DNA of 64,000 nt from Apostichopus japonicus (lineage: Eukaryota > Echinodermata > Holothuroidea > Aspidochirotida > Stichopodidae): contig NC_092565.1 in assembly GCF_037975245.1 (NCBI RefSeq), positions 20,188,999-20,252,998 on the forward strand, read 5' to 3'. The position numbers and the translations under genes are program-made. Shown here piece by piece: positions 13,291 through 26,700 of this stretch (the first letter of the stretch is position 1; each line of letters starts with the position of its first letter). The notes under the pieces were generated by a model that was not told the origin of the DNA, did no database searches, and worked only from the letters and a program-made list of their open reading frames with translations.

Positions 13291-14916
13291 TACCAAAATT
13301 TGCCAGGCAAAACATATGTATGGAAAACTTTTGAGACTAGTCCATCAAGAAAAGAAACCAAAAAATTGTATATTCAATTATATTATATTAAAATTGGGAA
13401 TTGAAAGTGGCTTCCAGAAGATTCCTCAAAAGATAGGAGGGGAAAAAGAAAGAAAAGAAGTAACTGTTCCTTTTGAAAACCAAAGTTATTGGTAAAACTG
13501 AAGGTTCCCCAACTGTTAAAATTGCATTTCAAATGCAAATGGAAGGGACATCCCAAAGGAGTGCAACATGATCTAGAAAAGAGAGTCAAGTATAGCAATT
13601 GAGGTCTTAATTGTCTTATCTGTTTTGCAATAACATCGAATAATAATATTACGAGAGGGATTAGTGATATGTAATGACCTCCTTGTGTCTATCAAGAAAA
13701 GACTTCAAGGTTATATATAACTTATACTCCTCCTGAACATGCAGGAGAAGGGTGAAACTTGTGCAGGATTAAAATTGTTGTTTACAGGTTTTAAGAAGAT
13801 GGCCAATTTTTCCCTTCCTACTGAAGCAGGATAAATTCAGAGATAAAAAGTCACACCTTATTTAAAATAACCTTGGTATCATTAAAGACTATCAAAAGAG
13901 TTTTTGGAGCATTTTATCCTGGAAACCTCTCAAACAGGCAGCTTGTCTGTTAGTTTAATGTAAAAGTAACGTTTAATTCAACATTTTGATATCTAACAAA
14001 TATACGCTTTAAACACTTTCGGTGGTAGGATGAGAAAAAGCAGGGGGCATTGACCGGTAGGGTCCGGTCATAGAAAACACAGTGCAATTGATATTTTGCC
14101 ATTTTGGCATTCCATAGAAGGTGACTAAAACTTCAGGGAAATTTTTTTTTCTACTTTTTTTTTTTGGTAATGATAGCAAAATTCATATAATTCAACACAA
14201 ACTGAAGCTGTCAACATGGGAGAAATGAATTTTGAGAAACTTAAAAATTTGTACGTATTTATACGTATTTGTACATAATTATCCAAACTAGCACAACTTC
14301 TTAAAATACCTCAAAGCTAAACTAAGTTGGTTGTACCAACTATAGAAGAATAATAGTGTAGTCTACCTTAATCATTCAAATTCCTTAAATGTTTCTTTAG
14401 TTTCAGACAATACCAACATCTCCCCCCCCCCCCCGCCCCCTCCTTATCATTTTTTTTTAAATTATATGTATAGTTATATCCTTAGCCGCTGTTCATCTAA
14501 TATCCGTTACTCAAATTTACAGCCCTCTCCATCAAAGGGTTTTGTCAGTTATTATGCCTACAACTGTCACTGCAGACTATAATGTAGTAAATCTAAACAA
14601 GAAACAGCTCTGGTGAAATGAACTTCTAGCCTCTGCTTTGTCTTGAATAAAGGTAATAAATGTTAAATAAGATTTAAAATAAACAAAACTATTTTTCCCT
14701 GATTCATTAAGTCTAATGGGAATCAATTTCTTATTTGCTTAAGTTAGAATTCAGGCCACACCCTTCATATGGTGGTACTAGCATATTTCCTCTCTTTTAC
14801 CTCCTATTTCATATTTATTTTCTTCTCAGGTTTTATTTTCAATTTGTTTTAAACATATATTAAATTTTCATTTGCGTCTTTAGTTTTGCTTAAATCAGTT
14901 TTTTCTTCTTTTCTTT

Positions 14917-14932
14917 GGGGGGGGGGGGGGGG
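14917..14932. repeat. Poly-G tract, G16
   Basis: Sixteen consecutive G, then A and GGGG. A C13 tract lies 480 bp away at 14422-14434. The two could pair only weakly at that distance. Confidence 0.95.
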
Positions 14933-17897
14933 AGGGGATCCACAATGATGATAAAACTTTACAAAAAAAACTTACAGAACTTGAAATAAAGAAATACATG
15001 AGAGGTTAATTTCTATTATTTTGATGAAAATTTAGGAAAAAAATTACCAACATATATATTTGATTTTAGTTGTGGTTTACAAAAGTAATAAAAAAGGAAG
15101 CATGTTTTCTTTTAAAGGATAAAATTCTGTCAATATAGTTGAATTAGTCTGAGTAAACAAGCAGCTGTTTAATTTTTATGCTAGTCAGAAAAAATATTAT
15201 TAAATAGTCAAAAAAACAAAACAAAAAATAACAAAAATCTATGTAATACAATATATCATAACTGTTGCAATTAAAAAAAAATTAAAATGCTAAAATAACA
15301 AGCTTCGAAACCACAAATTTTTCATTCAGCTAATTTGAACATGAAAAGACGTTTCTTGAGATTTAAACAAGCTTTTTAATCATTCCACTTGAAAAAGAAT
15401 ATATATATGCAATTAAAGCTCTGTCATTCAGAACTCTAACTTTTCACTGTTTTCTTCCTTATGTATATAAACATGTTTGCTCTGGGTTTTTTTTTTCTTG
15501 TTTTTTTTTTACTTTAAACAAATACAAAATACAGACAAATAAATTACATTGAGTCTTTTAGTCAGCTTTAAGAAATAGTTTCACACAATACATTAAGAAT
15601 CCAATTTCAGACTCAATTAGAAACCATACCAGAGTACGAAACTAGTTTAATAGGCCAAGTACTTTCAAAACAACAGAGATTGGTTTAACCACTTCTTTTT
15701 ATTCTTTCCTAACCCTTTTAAATAATACTAAATGAAAAAAAAAAATTACCACCCTACTCAATAAAATAAAATTGTTGGCAATTTATTATTTGTTTTTCTT
15801 TTCCCTATACACTCTTTGAGTTCCACTCAGGTATATATATATATAAAATAGCGACTATAAAATACTCAGACAAATTTATTTGTGCTTTGTGGAGACAATC
15901 CCCATGGTTGTCATTTGACTTGATAAAAGCCCACAAGTGTTTGTGCCATCAATGTTCCCTATTAAGGAAAACATTAAATCATCACTACCAGGTCAAATTG
16001 AGGTTTTTTTTTTACAGTCAGCCTCTCCAAACAAGCAAAACAAAAATAACAGCAGAAAAGTTTTGCAATTGTGTGTCAACACCAAAACATTTTCAAATAA
16101 TTCTCAAATTTAAAGGGAGAGTATTACCAAACACTAGCTTTTAGAGTACCATGGTGGGGAGGGGAGGAGAGAGTCGATGGATGTTGCGGGATATTCGGTT
16201 GGTAAGGACAAGTTTTATGTTTCACTCACAAGTTATGATTAGAAAGCTGACTACCAGTACCATAGTTGTACAAATTACCAACACTTGACAAACAAATCTA
16301 TAATTGTAGGCTTTACCATATCAAACACATGTTTTTCTCTAAAACTAAGATTTTTGTTGACTCATATTGCCAAATAAGAAACAATTTGAAGTTCAAAGAA
16401 TAAATGGTTGGTAACAAAAACCTTAAAACTGAACTTAAGTCACAATTAACTGATTCACTCTTAATTGTTACCCCTAAAGTATAATAGATTCATTAAACAA
16501 AAATCTAAAAAAAAATCTAAAAATGACAGTATAACAAATGATTATATGGTATAGCTATATATTCAGACATAAAGATTCATTTATATAAAATAAAAAGGCG
16601 TCATAAATAAAATAAACATAGGTTTGTATTTTGTGTACACATAAATGTGTGAGACTCTCAGTCAAGTTCCCATACTATTACAAAGTAATTTTCTGGTACA
16701 CCTTCTCTTTAAGACTAAGGAAATTTGCCTGGGTTCATTGTCTTGGGAGCTAGGCACACATAGTGATTTACTGGTGGCTGCTCACCCCTCTTAACCTTTC
16801 TGCAAAACAGTTGATGAAAACTACAACCAGGCCCTCCTCTCTCTCTCTTCTCTTGCTAGCAATTCATTTCAGCATTGCATCAAAATATTTCTAGTAGCTT
16901 GAGGGGGCATGGAAAGAGTAAACCAAGAGTAATATTGACATACCTAAACGTTTGGGTATGAATGATATCCAGTGCCTGTATCTCTTTAATTAGGTTATTT
17001 ATTTGTTTTGTTTCGAAATTTTTGTTTCCCAACTATTTCTTATTCCTTAATTATTTTGAATGGCAGTGTCAGGAGGTAACAAACATGTATCATTAAAAAC
17101 TTGAATTTCGGCGCTTCTGTTTACTTTTTAATTTATTAATATTGTTGTTGTTTATTTTGTGAAAGTTAGAAGGTCTGACAGTTTCGATGATACTAGGAGG
17201 ATCTTCATAGGCTAACAGTTACTCACTCTATCAAGAATTGGCCTTTTTTGCAGTAGATAAGCAGTTTGCTAACAGTTCTATCCCTCTTTTTCATTATTTA
17301 CATAAATGTGTATCTGTCATGCTATTGAGGAAGTATCGCCAATTTACATGCTGGAACTCCTTGAAAACTTGGAAATTGGAATGTTCATAATTTTGTTCTG
17401 TTGCACAGCACTTTTATTCATTAATATGTATGCCACATTTGGTGAAAAGTGAGTTTAAACCAATATAGTATAAATTGTTTCAAAAAACATTTTGATGAAG
17501 TTTTAATTTCCCACACAGTAATGTTACATTTGTTTGAAGCATGATCTTACATACTGATTACCAAATCATATTCAGCTAAAAGATATACATCTTTGGCATA
17601 GAGGACAGTCAAAAAGCATGTATTGTGTGTATGTCTTCATTGTGATTTGTGATTTTAGTACAGGTAAAACATGTATGGTTCCACAAGAGCGTTTCATGTC
17701 TTCTAGCATATTTGATGGCAGCACTGTTTATGGGAACGGGCAACTGGTTCAAGCGGTTGCTACCAGGTGTTGAAATTCGCAAAATTCATTAACATCGTTC
17801 TTCATTTTCAGTTCTAATTTTTATTCAAAATGATAACTACAAGAAGACATAATCAGCACGGTGTTTAGAATTATTATCTGTGTCAATTTAGCTGAAA

Positions 17898-17966
17898 CTA
17901 AGCATACCAACAGACAATTCAGCTAAGCATACCAATAGACAATTCAGCTAAAGCATACCTATAGAC
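17898..17966. repeat. 25-bp tandem repeat x 2.8
   Basis: The unit is ctaagcataccaa-agacaattcag. Copies begin at 17898 and 17923 and differ by one base. A partial third copy begins at 17948 with a 1-bp insertion (ctaaagcatacc). Confidence 0.9.
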
Positions 17967-18929
17967 TAGTCTTTTCTGCTTCTCAGTAGTAATAAAAGTG
18001 AGTTCAAGAAGTCAAAAGCTCAGAACAGCTTTAGATCTAAAATCCCCTGAATGGGCCCACAGGGAATGGAAAATCCCATTATATAATGTAACAATATAAG
18101 AAAAACAGAACCAAAAAAAAAAAGAAGATATATACATTAATAAGACAAAATTGGAAGGAAAAGAACTCCTACTTTAATAAGCTATCTATCTCTTCTGGTC
18201 GTTTAATGCATGCTGATTAGGTTATCTGTCAGAGGGAACTTTTTCTGATTTCAACAAGAGTTTGTATTGAGACTGTTAATAGATTCAAAACCAATTTGAG
18301 GCTTAACCAGACAAAGAAATCAATTTGGGTTAGTCTCTCATGAAAAGGGTTACTATTGTGATCGGGATTGGTCCCCAAAGCTTTGATTATTGGTCCCCGA
18401 AAGCAGTCTTGGTAGTCTCTCTACTAACACAGTTGGCTTGGCAGATATTGAGCATTCACTTGCTACCTTTTGTCCGTAGTATTGTTACAGTGGAATCCCT
18501 ACTCTTTCTTCCCTGATCATTGTATAAAGGTGGCAGCTTAATGGGGAGGTTTCTGTAGTCATACATTGAGTCCTATCTTATAGGCATCTATGGACTCGGA
18601 GGAATCTTTTTCTTTGATGTACGCCCCAGGTATTATCACAGGGAGACAAAGTTAATGGGATTTGGAAGAACATAATAGATGTAACATATCAATAGGGAAA
18701 TGCTGTTTGGTATGCTTGAAGTCTCCAAATAATAGTTCTGAAGGAGGGAGGACAGCTTAATTCTGTCAATAATGGTTCACTTCATGCCATGACCCATAGC
18801 AGCAAATTTCAACACACACTATATCCCAATTAACAACACCATGTGGATACAGTAAACAGTAGACAGCTCACCCAACGTTTAACCTGATCATGTGTAGTAT
18901 CTATATATCCCTGGGACTTGTGATACAGT

Positions 18930-19160
18930 CTTGGCGTAACAGCACCATAACCATTTACGATTACAGTCTCGATCTAAGCTAGGGACTCCAGGGATTGAGG
19001 GTGGATCAACTTGTTTGGTTTTCATGGCCGGGCTCTATCTTGGGTGAATTTTCTTCAAAAGTGCTACATTTACATGAATTACGGCATGAGCGATGCAACT
19101 GTACACATTGTGTCGACACTAATTCAAGACAACTCAAGTATTAACAACACACATTGTGCC
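18930..19160. promoter_or_regulatory. Complex block with paired SOX-type sites
   Basis: The word CATTGTG occurs at 19106-19112 and again at 19152-19158, a spacing of 46 bp, each readable as ACAATG on the other strand (SOX core). ATGAATTA lies upstream (19075-19082). The surroundings are non-repetitive. Confidence 0.25.
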
Positions 19161-19238
19161 AGTGTGATCACATAAAAAATAAATAATTACTTTAAATGTA
19201 ATGTCCAAAAATTGCCAAAAAAATGTGGGGTGGGGTAA

Positions 19239-19358
19239 TATCATGTTTTGACCAATGACACTCATCTTTTCTTAAAGAAAATCTGTTCTGATCAGTTTCA
19301 CAGGTATCATGTTTCGACCAATGACATTTTTTCCTGACAGAAAATTTTGATCAAGTCC
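19239..19358. repeat. 76-bp imperfect tandem duplication
   Basis: The word tatcatgttt-gaccaatgaca occurs at 19239 and again at 19315, followed in both copies by a T-rich stretch, agaaaat and ctgatca/ttgatca. The second copy is shorter and more diverged. Confidence 0.75.
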
Positions 19359-20643
19359 CATATTTTACAATCACAGAATCATGCTTTTAATGGCATTATC
19401 TTTTTTTTTTTTTTTTTCTCAAAGGAAAATCAAGAGGATCTTTATGGATATCTTGAAATCCAAATAAAGTCGGAAAGCATTTTTCAAAACCGTTGAGAGC
19501 TTGCACAAATACGATCACCAAGTAGAAAACCCCAAATGATAATAATAAATTCCTGGATTCCAACCTCTCAATAATCTTATCTTCAATTTCATTCTCCATT
19601 TTTATACCTACCATTTTCTATCATCTCCCCCCCCTCCCCACCCCACCCTTCTTATACCATTTCATGCAATGTTGTTCTCTATTATATTTTTCTCCCTGCC
19701 TTCTTGAGCTATTCATTTCATTTGATTGCAGAATCAAGTTGGCATAAAGGGTTACTTCATCTTCTTTTTTTTTTTGTTAGTGCTTATTAACTGACCAGCA
19801 GGAGGAGTCGTTTCTTCCTTACTATCAACCCTATCTTAAGTGCCATGTAAACTTATCCCAGTTGAGTTGTCAAACTTCTTGATAATGTAGAGGGATAAGT
19901 TTTCAGACACTTTCCTCCTCAAGGAAATTGCTTATTGATTTTCAAACACGACGTTTAACAAACAGGTAAAAAAAAAAATAATAATAGATAAATAAATAAA
20001 TGAAAGGGAGAATCTTTTTTTCTTTTTTCGATACAACACATTTTCATGAGGAAAAGGAAGCAAACCCACAAAATGAAGAGAAAAAAAATAGAGAGAATAT
20101 TGGCAAAATGTCTCTGGGTTTAATGATGACACATCATTTTGTGTGGTATGACATTCATAAAAACAGATGGATTTGAACTAAGATAAAAATCTTTAGGATG
20201 TCACTTCAGTTTGAAGATGTGCTTCATGTTATACAAACAGATGTTAAGAGGCAGAATAAATCATCTCTTCATTGTGTCATAGGATCCGTTAAGCGGTGAT
20301 TCAGGAGGGTGATTATGACTTTTGACGAAGCTGTAATGGGATAACAAGATACTAGGTAAGGGATGGGGATAGATGGAGAGCTTTCACAAAGGGCAGGGAG
20401 AGTCGTCTGTGTGTGTGTGGGGAGGAGGAGGGGTGGTATAATACCAAATGTGAAGAGAAATACACCAATATTAACCCAGCAATTAACACTAGTAAATGTA
20501 GGCTATACCATATGTTTTGTCTTCCAAAAGTGTTATGAGGGAAGTTCGAATTAATCCCGCGTCTCTTAAATTTATTTCCTTTTTACCTATAAGACCTCTT
20601 CATGTCAGAAATACAAGAAAATAATTCTGAAGCATTTTTCATA

Positions 20644-20707
20644 GCTTTGTACTTAAGTTGCTTTGTACTTGAGTTGCTTTGTACTTAAGTCCCTTTGTAC
20701 TTAAGTT
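20644..20707. repeat. 16-bp tandem repeat x 4
   Basis: Four consecutive 16-bp units of gctttgtacttaagtt start at 20644, 20660, 20676 and 20692. They differ only by single bases (gag for aag, and a C at the third/fourth junction). Confidence 0.95.
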
Positions 20708-21321
20708 AATGTTAAATGTTTACATTAACCTACATCCAAGTCCAATGAAGGAAGGTGTCTCTGCACATTACCTTCAGTTTCTTATTTCAAAGTAACAATT
20801 AAAATTAGAGAGAAGATTAAAAAATTATGTTCACCAAATATAAGCGCCCGGGTGGAAACAAAAATGCTCAGCGATGTCAGATATATTGACAAGTTAATTA
20901 AAGGGAAAAACTTTAAAAAATCTATTGTGGGATTTGATGTGAGGACAATTAAAGTAATTCTTTGGACATGGAATTCTATGCTATGAAGCCCTATGGAGAT
21001 GACTAAACCATTACATACTCACAGTGGAATTCTAATATTTCCAAACAGATCAACATGAATTAATCTTGAGAGGAATTCCAAAGGGAAGCAGCAATTCAGA
21101 GACATCTTGTTTATGATTCATTTATACCTTAAACTATTTCCAACCTTTATCAATAAAGAAACTTGCCTTTTTATCTCCAAGTTTTTATCACTAATGTTCT
21201 CATTGGAATTTAAAGTTTGTTTTATTCTGTCTTGACCTTCTTTCAATTCTAACCACAAAAGTACTTTTTAAGTATGAATGTCTGTTTTTTTTTTACCCAG
21301 ATTTAACTGTATTTATATCGT

Positions 21322-21335
21322 GGGGGGGGGGGGGG
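21322..21335. repeat. Poly-G tract, G14
   Basis: Fourteen consecutive G followed by a GA-rich stretch. About 165 bp further on is a C-rich tract (21498-21522), the complementary composition. Confidence 0.9.
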
Positions 21336-22369
21336 AGAGAGGGGTAACCACAAAGAAGCACACCAACATTGAATTACTATGGATGACAAAATACAAAAGA
21401 AATCAATGCTGAAGCCATGTATTTACAAAGGAAGTTAGAGCTGTTGGTATAAACAATATTTTTTTACTTATGTGAACTTTTTACTCATACCATATTGCCC
21501 CCCTTCCCCCTCCCCCCCCCCCACCTCAATATCTGCCATGCAATCTCCATGCTTAATGAAGCTGGCCAAGACTCTTGAAAAATGCATTATTCAAAATTTA
21601 TGTGTTCAAAATTCAGTACTGAAAACATTCAGAAGTTGAATTAAACATGTCAATCATAATTCCATAGAACTGTAACTTCATGATAACAACAGTAGTGAAA
21701 CAGAAAATAAATAAGTTAAACCTTTATAAATAACTAAAATTTATATGTCAAACTTTTCTGAACTGTCACTGCTGCCAAACCAGACCAAGTAAATAAAATA
21801 TAAATATATATATAAATATATATATACCAAAAAGTTTTAAAAATTCTCTTTTAATTTGAGAGCAGTCAGAACAATCAGATTATGAGAAAACGATGGATTC
21901 GAAGTCAGGAGTCAGAAAGTTGTAAAATTTCCACCTTCAACAATTCATATCATAAGTTTTATCTTTTCTTTTCAGATCTAAAATTCTGAAAGCTATTTTT
22001 TCATTGAACAAGTGACAAAATTTGATAATATTAACTTCTTCCATGGCACTTTTTAGATCAATGTTTTCATAACCTCACACTTTTCCACAATCTGTTGTCG
22101 TTTTCCATTATGCAAAGTTCCTGAGGAAGTGGCAGGTCCCATCCCCCTTGTGTACAGCCGCTGAGTTAAAGTGTCAAAATATATGATACAGCTTTCATGT
22201 CAGAAACTCTTCCATGTAAAAATATCCCCGCACTTGTCGTGGTATAACCCTGCCCAAAGTTTGATTGATGCGGCCTTTTGAAAATTCAGTAACCTGAATA
22301 AAACAGCTTTAACTGACAGATATATTAAATGCATACATTATTCTCTCATGTGTCAAAAAGAATCGAGGA

Positions 22370-22390
22370 TTTTTTTTTTTTTTTTTTTTT
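22370..22390. repeat. Poly-T tract, T21
   Basis: This is the longest homopolymer noticed in the window. It could be the A-tail of a minus-strand retroposed fragment, but no recognisable element lies next to it. Confidence 0.9.
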
Positions 22391-23439
22391 CAATAACTTT
22401 CAACAAAAAAAGAGCTGGAATTAAAGCAGTCTTTCTCTAAATAAATGAGGAAATTAAATTAAAAACAGTCAAGTGGCCATCAGTTTCTGCAAATTACATT
22501 ATAATTATTAACGACCAGTGATCTTAGCATCTGTATCTCCCGTCTCTCAGAATTAGGTCGGTATTCCAAGAGATGCTATAGTCAGATGTACTACCTACAC
22601 CCAACCCAGCCAGGTAAGAAACATGACCAATGGGGTAACAGATATGATATCCCATGTTGCACCCATCATACTACCCTCCTGTTTTCAAATATAGAGCAAC
22701 CCTACAATGGGGGTGGGTGACATCCCCTGGGGCAGTTTGGTTGCATTAAGCCTGTCACTATGCATTGGAGGCCCCACTGAGCCTGACAACTGATGAGTAA
22801 GAGCAAGTGCAAAAATCTTCACAAATTTACCCTGGAGAGCAAAGAGGGTTGTAAGACCATGACAAAACTTGTCAAAACTTTTTCCCTTCAACTTCTTGGT
22901 CAAGACAAATAATTCTTCTTCTAATAGTACTTTAAAAAACTTGGCATGTAAAAAACCGAGAAAATTACTCCCTCTGAATAGAAACTAAATTGTCCATGTA
23001 AAGAGGGGAGGGGGTTGCAGGGAATCATTCATGTGCTAATTTTGTCTGTCCGAGCAAATCGAAACAACTGTAGCTGACACAAATATGCTTCTTTAATATT
23101 GATGGTCTCCGAAGTTAAAAACATTACACGTTACAGTACTTTCTTGGATGCTCTGACCCTCCTGATAATTCCCAAACACTCAAAGACGACGACAGTCAAA
23201 TATTTTGACGAATTAAAATGTCGTTTGGAGGGAAAATGCCTTTGCAGGTGACATAGTGTAATAACAATTGCGAGATATTTCAGAATAAGTGACCGTTGCA
23301 TGACTTGCTTACATATTTGGAGGGGGGAAAGGACAACATTAATGATCTTTAAACTCACAACTTTCACACACTTTTCACTCACAAAAAAAAAAACCCAAGG
23401 AAACAAAGACAAGAATACAAAGTTTGTTTTCATTACAAA

Positions 23440-23770
23440 ATATTTGACGGATTGAAATCATCTCCAGACTATGGCTGCCTAATGCAGCATCTTATCTTTC
23501 GAGTATTTCGCGGATATAACTTACCCTCTGATTACTACGCCCGGACGACGACGATGTCTCACCTATAGCTAATTCAGATTTTCATTGCAAAAACATTAAG
23601 TTCAAGCGTTATCTCAAAGCCTTGCAACACCTCACTGATTTGCATTAAACAAACAGGGTCATGAACCAGTCTTGTCTCTACCATGACTTCATTTTGTCTT
23701 ATCTTTGAAACGAACTGGTTTAGGAGACGCAATCGGACATGATTTACCACTCTCACTTCCATGATGATTG
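23440..23770. promoter_or_regulatory. Complex block with overlapping octamer and forkhead sites
   Basis: ATTTGCAT at 23638-23645 (POU/octamer class) abuts TAAACAAACA at 23646-23655 (FOX class). They sit within about 330 bases of non-repetitive sequence that is GC-richer than its flanks. This is the clearest composite of recognised binding words in the window. Assignment is by motif resemblance only. Confidence 0.3.
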
Positions 23771-24022
23771 CCTTTGTTTGCAAATTTCTGGGAATAGATT
23801 TTGTTCTATTTTCTTTTCTCTTTCTTTTGGCCCTTCTTATTTTAACAGGCTAGTTGGAAGTGAATTTTTCTTTTTCTTTTGTGTCCCTGAACTTCTTGTA
23901 AGGTTGAAGAAATGCATTTTGGGATGAAAGAAGTTCATGGTACAACTTGTTTAGACTACTCCTTATTTGGGCAGTTACTCACATTTCATTCCAATATTGC
24001 AAATTACGTGTACATGAACTAA

Positions 24023-24200
24023 TATAATGAAATATTCACTATTAGGATTGTAAACCATCGTGGCCAATTTAGCATTTATCTAGCAATTTTGGTGTTACTG
24101 CATATCCGTATTATAATGAAATATTCACTATTAGGATTGTAAACCATCGTGGCCAATTTAGCATATATCTAGCAATTTTGGTGTCGCTGCATACCCATAT
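24023..24200. repeat. 89-bp tandem duplication
   Basis: Copy 1 spans 24023-24111 and copy 2 spans 24112-24200. Both run from tataatgaaatattc through gtaaaccatcgtggcc to ctgcata-cc. Only a few substitutions separate the copies, so the duplication looks recent. Confidence 0.95.
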
Positions 24201-26369
24201 TCCCTTTAAACGTCTGTATGTTGCAGTGCTGCGAGGGATGTCAACAGTCAATGACAGTACCTATATATATATATATCCCATGACATGGTGAACATTCATA
24301 CCAGGTTACATAATTCAGACAATAATCACATACCACTTGGGTCAATAACCCTAACAGAAGTACCCAGGAACCTTGTTTATGCCACAGTCAAACTCCTACT
24401 GTCTCTATAAATCACAGACAGGTTTCACAAACTATAAATGCCCATCTATAACTTGTCAAAAACAATCAACTCCTCAAGTTGCAAACAAAAGTATAAAAAT
24501 ATTTGGGATAGCCCAGTTATAAGTTCACTTGGCTCACTTGGTATCATCCATTCCCTCCCTCTGTTGAAGAGGTTTGATCGAGGATGGATCGTGCCGTCCG
24601 TGGGTTTTCCTCCTCCTCCTCCACTAGTGGAAGTCAAAAGTAGTTATTAATCCAAAAGATTATCTCATTAGCATATTCAATATACCTTCATCGTCAAGGA
24701 ATTAATCATTCTGTAATGTATTTCATGTTAAAAGGGAAATGTGAGGAAACCTTGAGAAGAGGTAATCTAATCACACTTATATTAGGCCCAATACCTTAGA
24801 ACTGTATGATTTGGCACTATGACAAATCGAAAGTGACATGACACAAAACTGCAGTAAAATAAGAGGTTAAAATGGCAGAAGAAATCTCTTCCGAGAAAAA
24901 ACTACAAGTCTTCTACCTCTAAAATGGTTTTAATCATTACATGCAGGGGACTGAAGATGATCATGCGAGTGAACATCAATCATGCTGGGGTATATCCATA
25001 TATGTTTTGTAAACTGGGGTAGGCTACAGTGTGATCAAATATATTTGACACAATAGCTGATACATCCATAGGAGTAAAAGTAGTCTGGAGAGCTCTAGTA
25101 TATTTCACTAATATTGAAATGTTGTTCTTTACTGCGATTCTCTTAATTTCACAAACTTGCCACACCGGGTCACTGTCAGTTAGAGGATGCACTAAAGGAT
25201 ATCACTTGCAGTGGTTTGCCTCGCCCTAGTCGCCTAGAACCCTCATTGCTCTCACGTGACTAGATGGTGTCTTTGAATAAAATGTCTCAATGGTGTATCT
25301 TTGAAACATTGTTTTTTATTTATGTCTTGATATTTAAAGTAGCATACTGAGTTTTGAAAAAAGAAAAAAAAAACTATAAACTATAAAAGGAAGATGTTCC
25401 TTTCAAAGAAGAGTATTAGAGTAGTTCCACTCAAAAGTGGGATTTTTGTGACATGGTTTTAATGGAAAATGTCAAGTTTGAAACATTAATGTCATTTTTA
25501 AGTATTGAAGTTTTGTTTAAAACGATCACCTCAGCTGTTCAAATTTCAATGTATAATAGAGAAACTTTCCTGGTGTCAGAGTCAGTACCCTTGAGGGCTT
25601 GCATATGATTCACATGGACATCGAAAGTGTCTGGGCCGGGAAAGCGCAAAGTAATCTTTGGCTAGACCAGGATTCGAATCAGTGATCAGTCAGTTCAGGA
25701 TTAAAATTAAAGCTAATAAGGCTGGAGCTAAGAACTGACTGCATGAGGAAAACTTTGTAATGATTGAATCGAAGCATTAAATGAATCATTAGCCCTCTTT
25801 GAATACAGATATCAAGAGGGTGTTATCTAAGTTTGAACAACTGCAATTGTATATTTTAAGTAGTAATATATTGTTTTCCTACATGTTTTTAATGTATACA
25901 TTTCCCCATAACATTTGTGTGATATGCAATTTGAAGGTTACTCGACATATTACATTTAATATTTCTCTTTGGAGTAGAAAGTTACTTTTTATTTACCACA
26001 TGGTATGATAACACCAGTACACACTTGGTGCAATGTAGCAAGATATTCTCTCTACCCCCCACCACCCCCATCTACCCCCACCCTCCCTCTCTCTCCTCCC
26101 TTCCCTCCTGTCCCATGTTGTGGTTTATCTAAATACACCCAGATTCTGGCTTGTAAAACACTGCCTAGCATGTTGGTACTGATTATCTGTTGACAGGGAG
26201 TTAGATCTCTTTTCCTTTTTTTTTTTTTTTTTCAATCTCTGACAAAGAAAGAAGGGTTGAGTCCCCTGAGAGAACACACGGTATACAGATCTTGAGAACT
26301 CATTTGAGCAACCATGTAATAGAAAAAAATCTCAGCTCATACATATATATATATATAGATCACCACTAT

Positions 26370-26700
26370 ACAGAGACTGAGAGGCATACACGTAGTAAAA
26401 CAACCAATGACTGTGCCGGCAAGCTGCGACCTGAAGCATAATTATCCACCATGTGCTGGACGGCGAACGAGCTTGGTGAACAGCTCAGAGCTGGACCGAT
26501 GCGATGGATGCACTGGACCGTGCAAACGAATTGAGGACTCACAGGGAATGAGATAGGCCTAAGCGTAAATCCGTCAAGTGACAAAAAATTACGAAGCAGG
26601 AAACATTGCCCGGTCGTTGATCTATTGCCCTTGGGTATATTACCCTCGCTCGCACCAGCGTCACAACGCAGCACAGGAGCACAAATTTCGTCTAACATAC
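26370..26700. promoter_or_regulatory. Sharply bounded GC-rich block
   Basis: About 330 bases, GC-rich relative to flanks, start directly after a TA microsatellite. They contain many CG dinucleotides and CCCTTGGG. A 110-codon minus-strand frame (26366-26698) spans nearly the whole block but resembles no family I know and lacks obvious splice sites. It could be a regulatory island, a nested small gene or an old transposon fragment. Confidence 0.25.

Larger units (their letters stand above)
10001..20000 (-). other. EBF: Intron 6, fourth segment
   Basis: No gene was recognised. It contains an ATT/ATC microsatellite (12668-12695), C13 at 14422-14434, G16 at 14917-14932 and TA runs near 15831-15844. 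A 25-bp tandem array lies at 17898-17966 and a 76-bp imperfect tandem duplication at 19239-19358. Complex blocks lie at 13040-13290 and 18930-19160. The 14.9-17.6 kb stretch is very AT-rich with little visible structure. Confidence 0.7.

Noticed and set aside
22370-22390. T21 run as tail of a retroposed gene copy
   Set aside because: No adjacent target-site duplication or gene-like sequence was seen.
25660-25690. tRNA/SINE B-box-like gattcgaatc
   Set aside because: No T-stem pairing around the loop, no convincing A box at proper distance and no cloverleaf; the word is simply palindromic.
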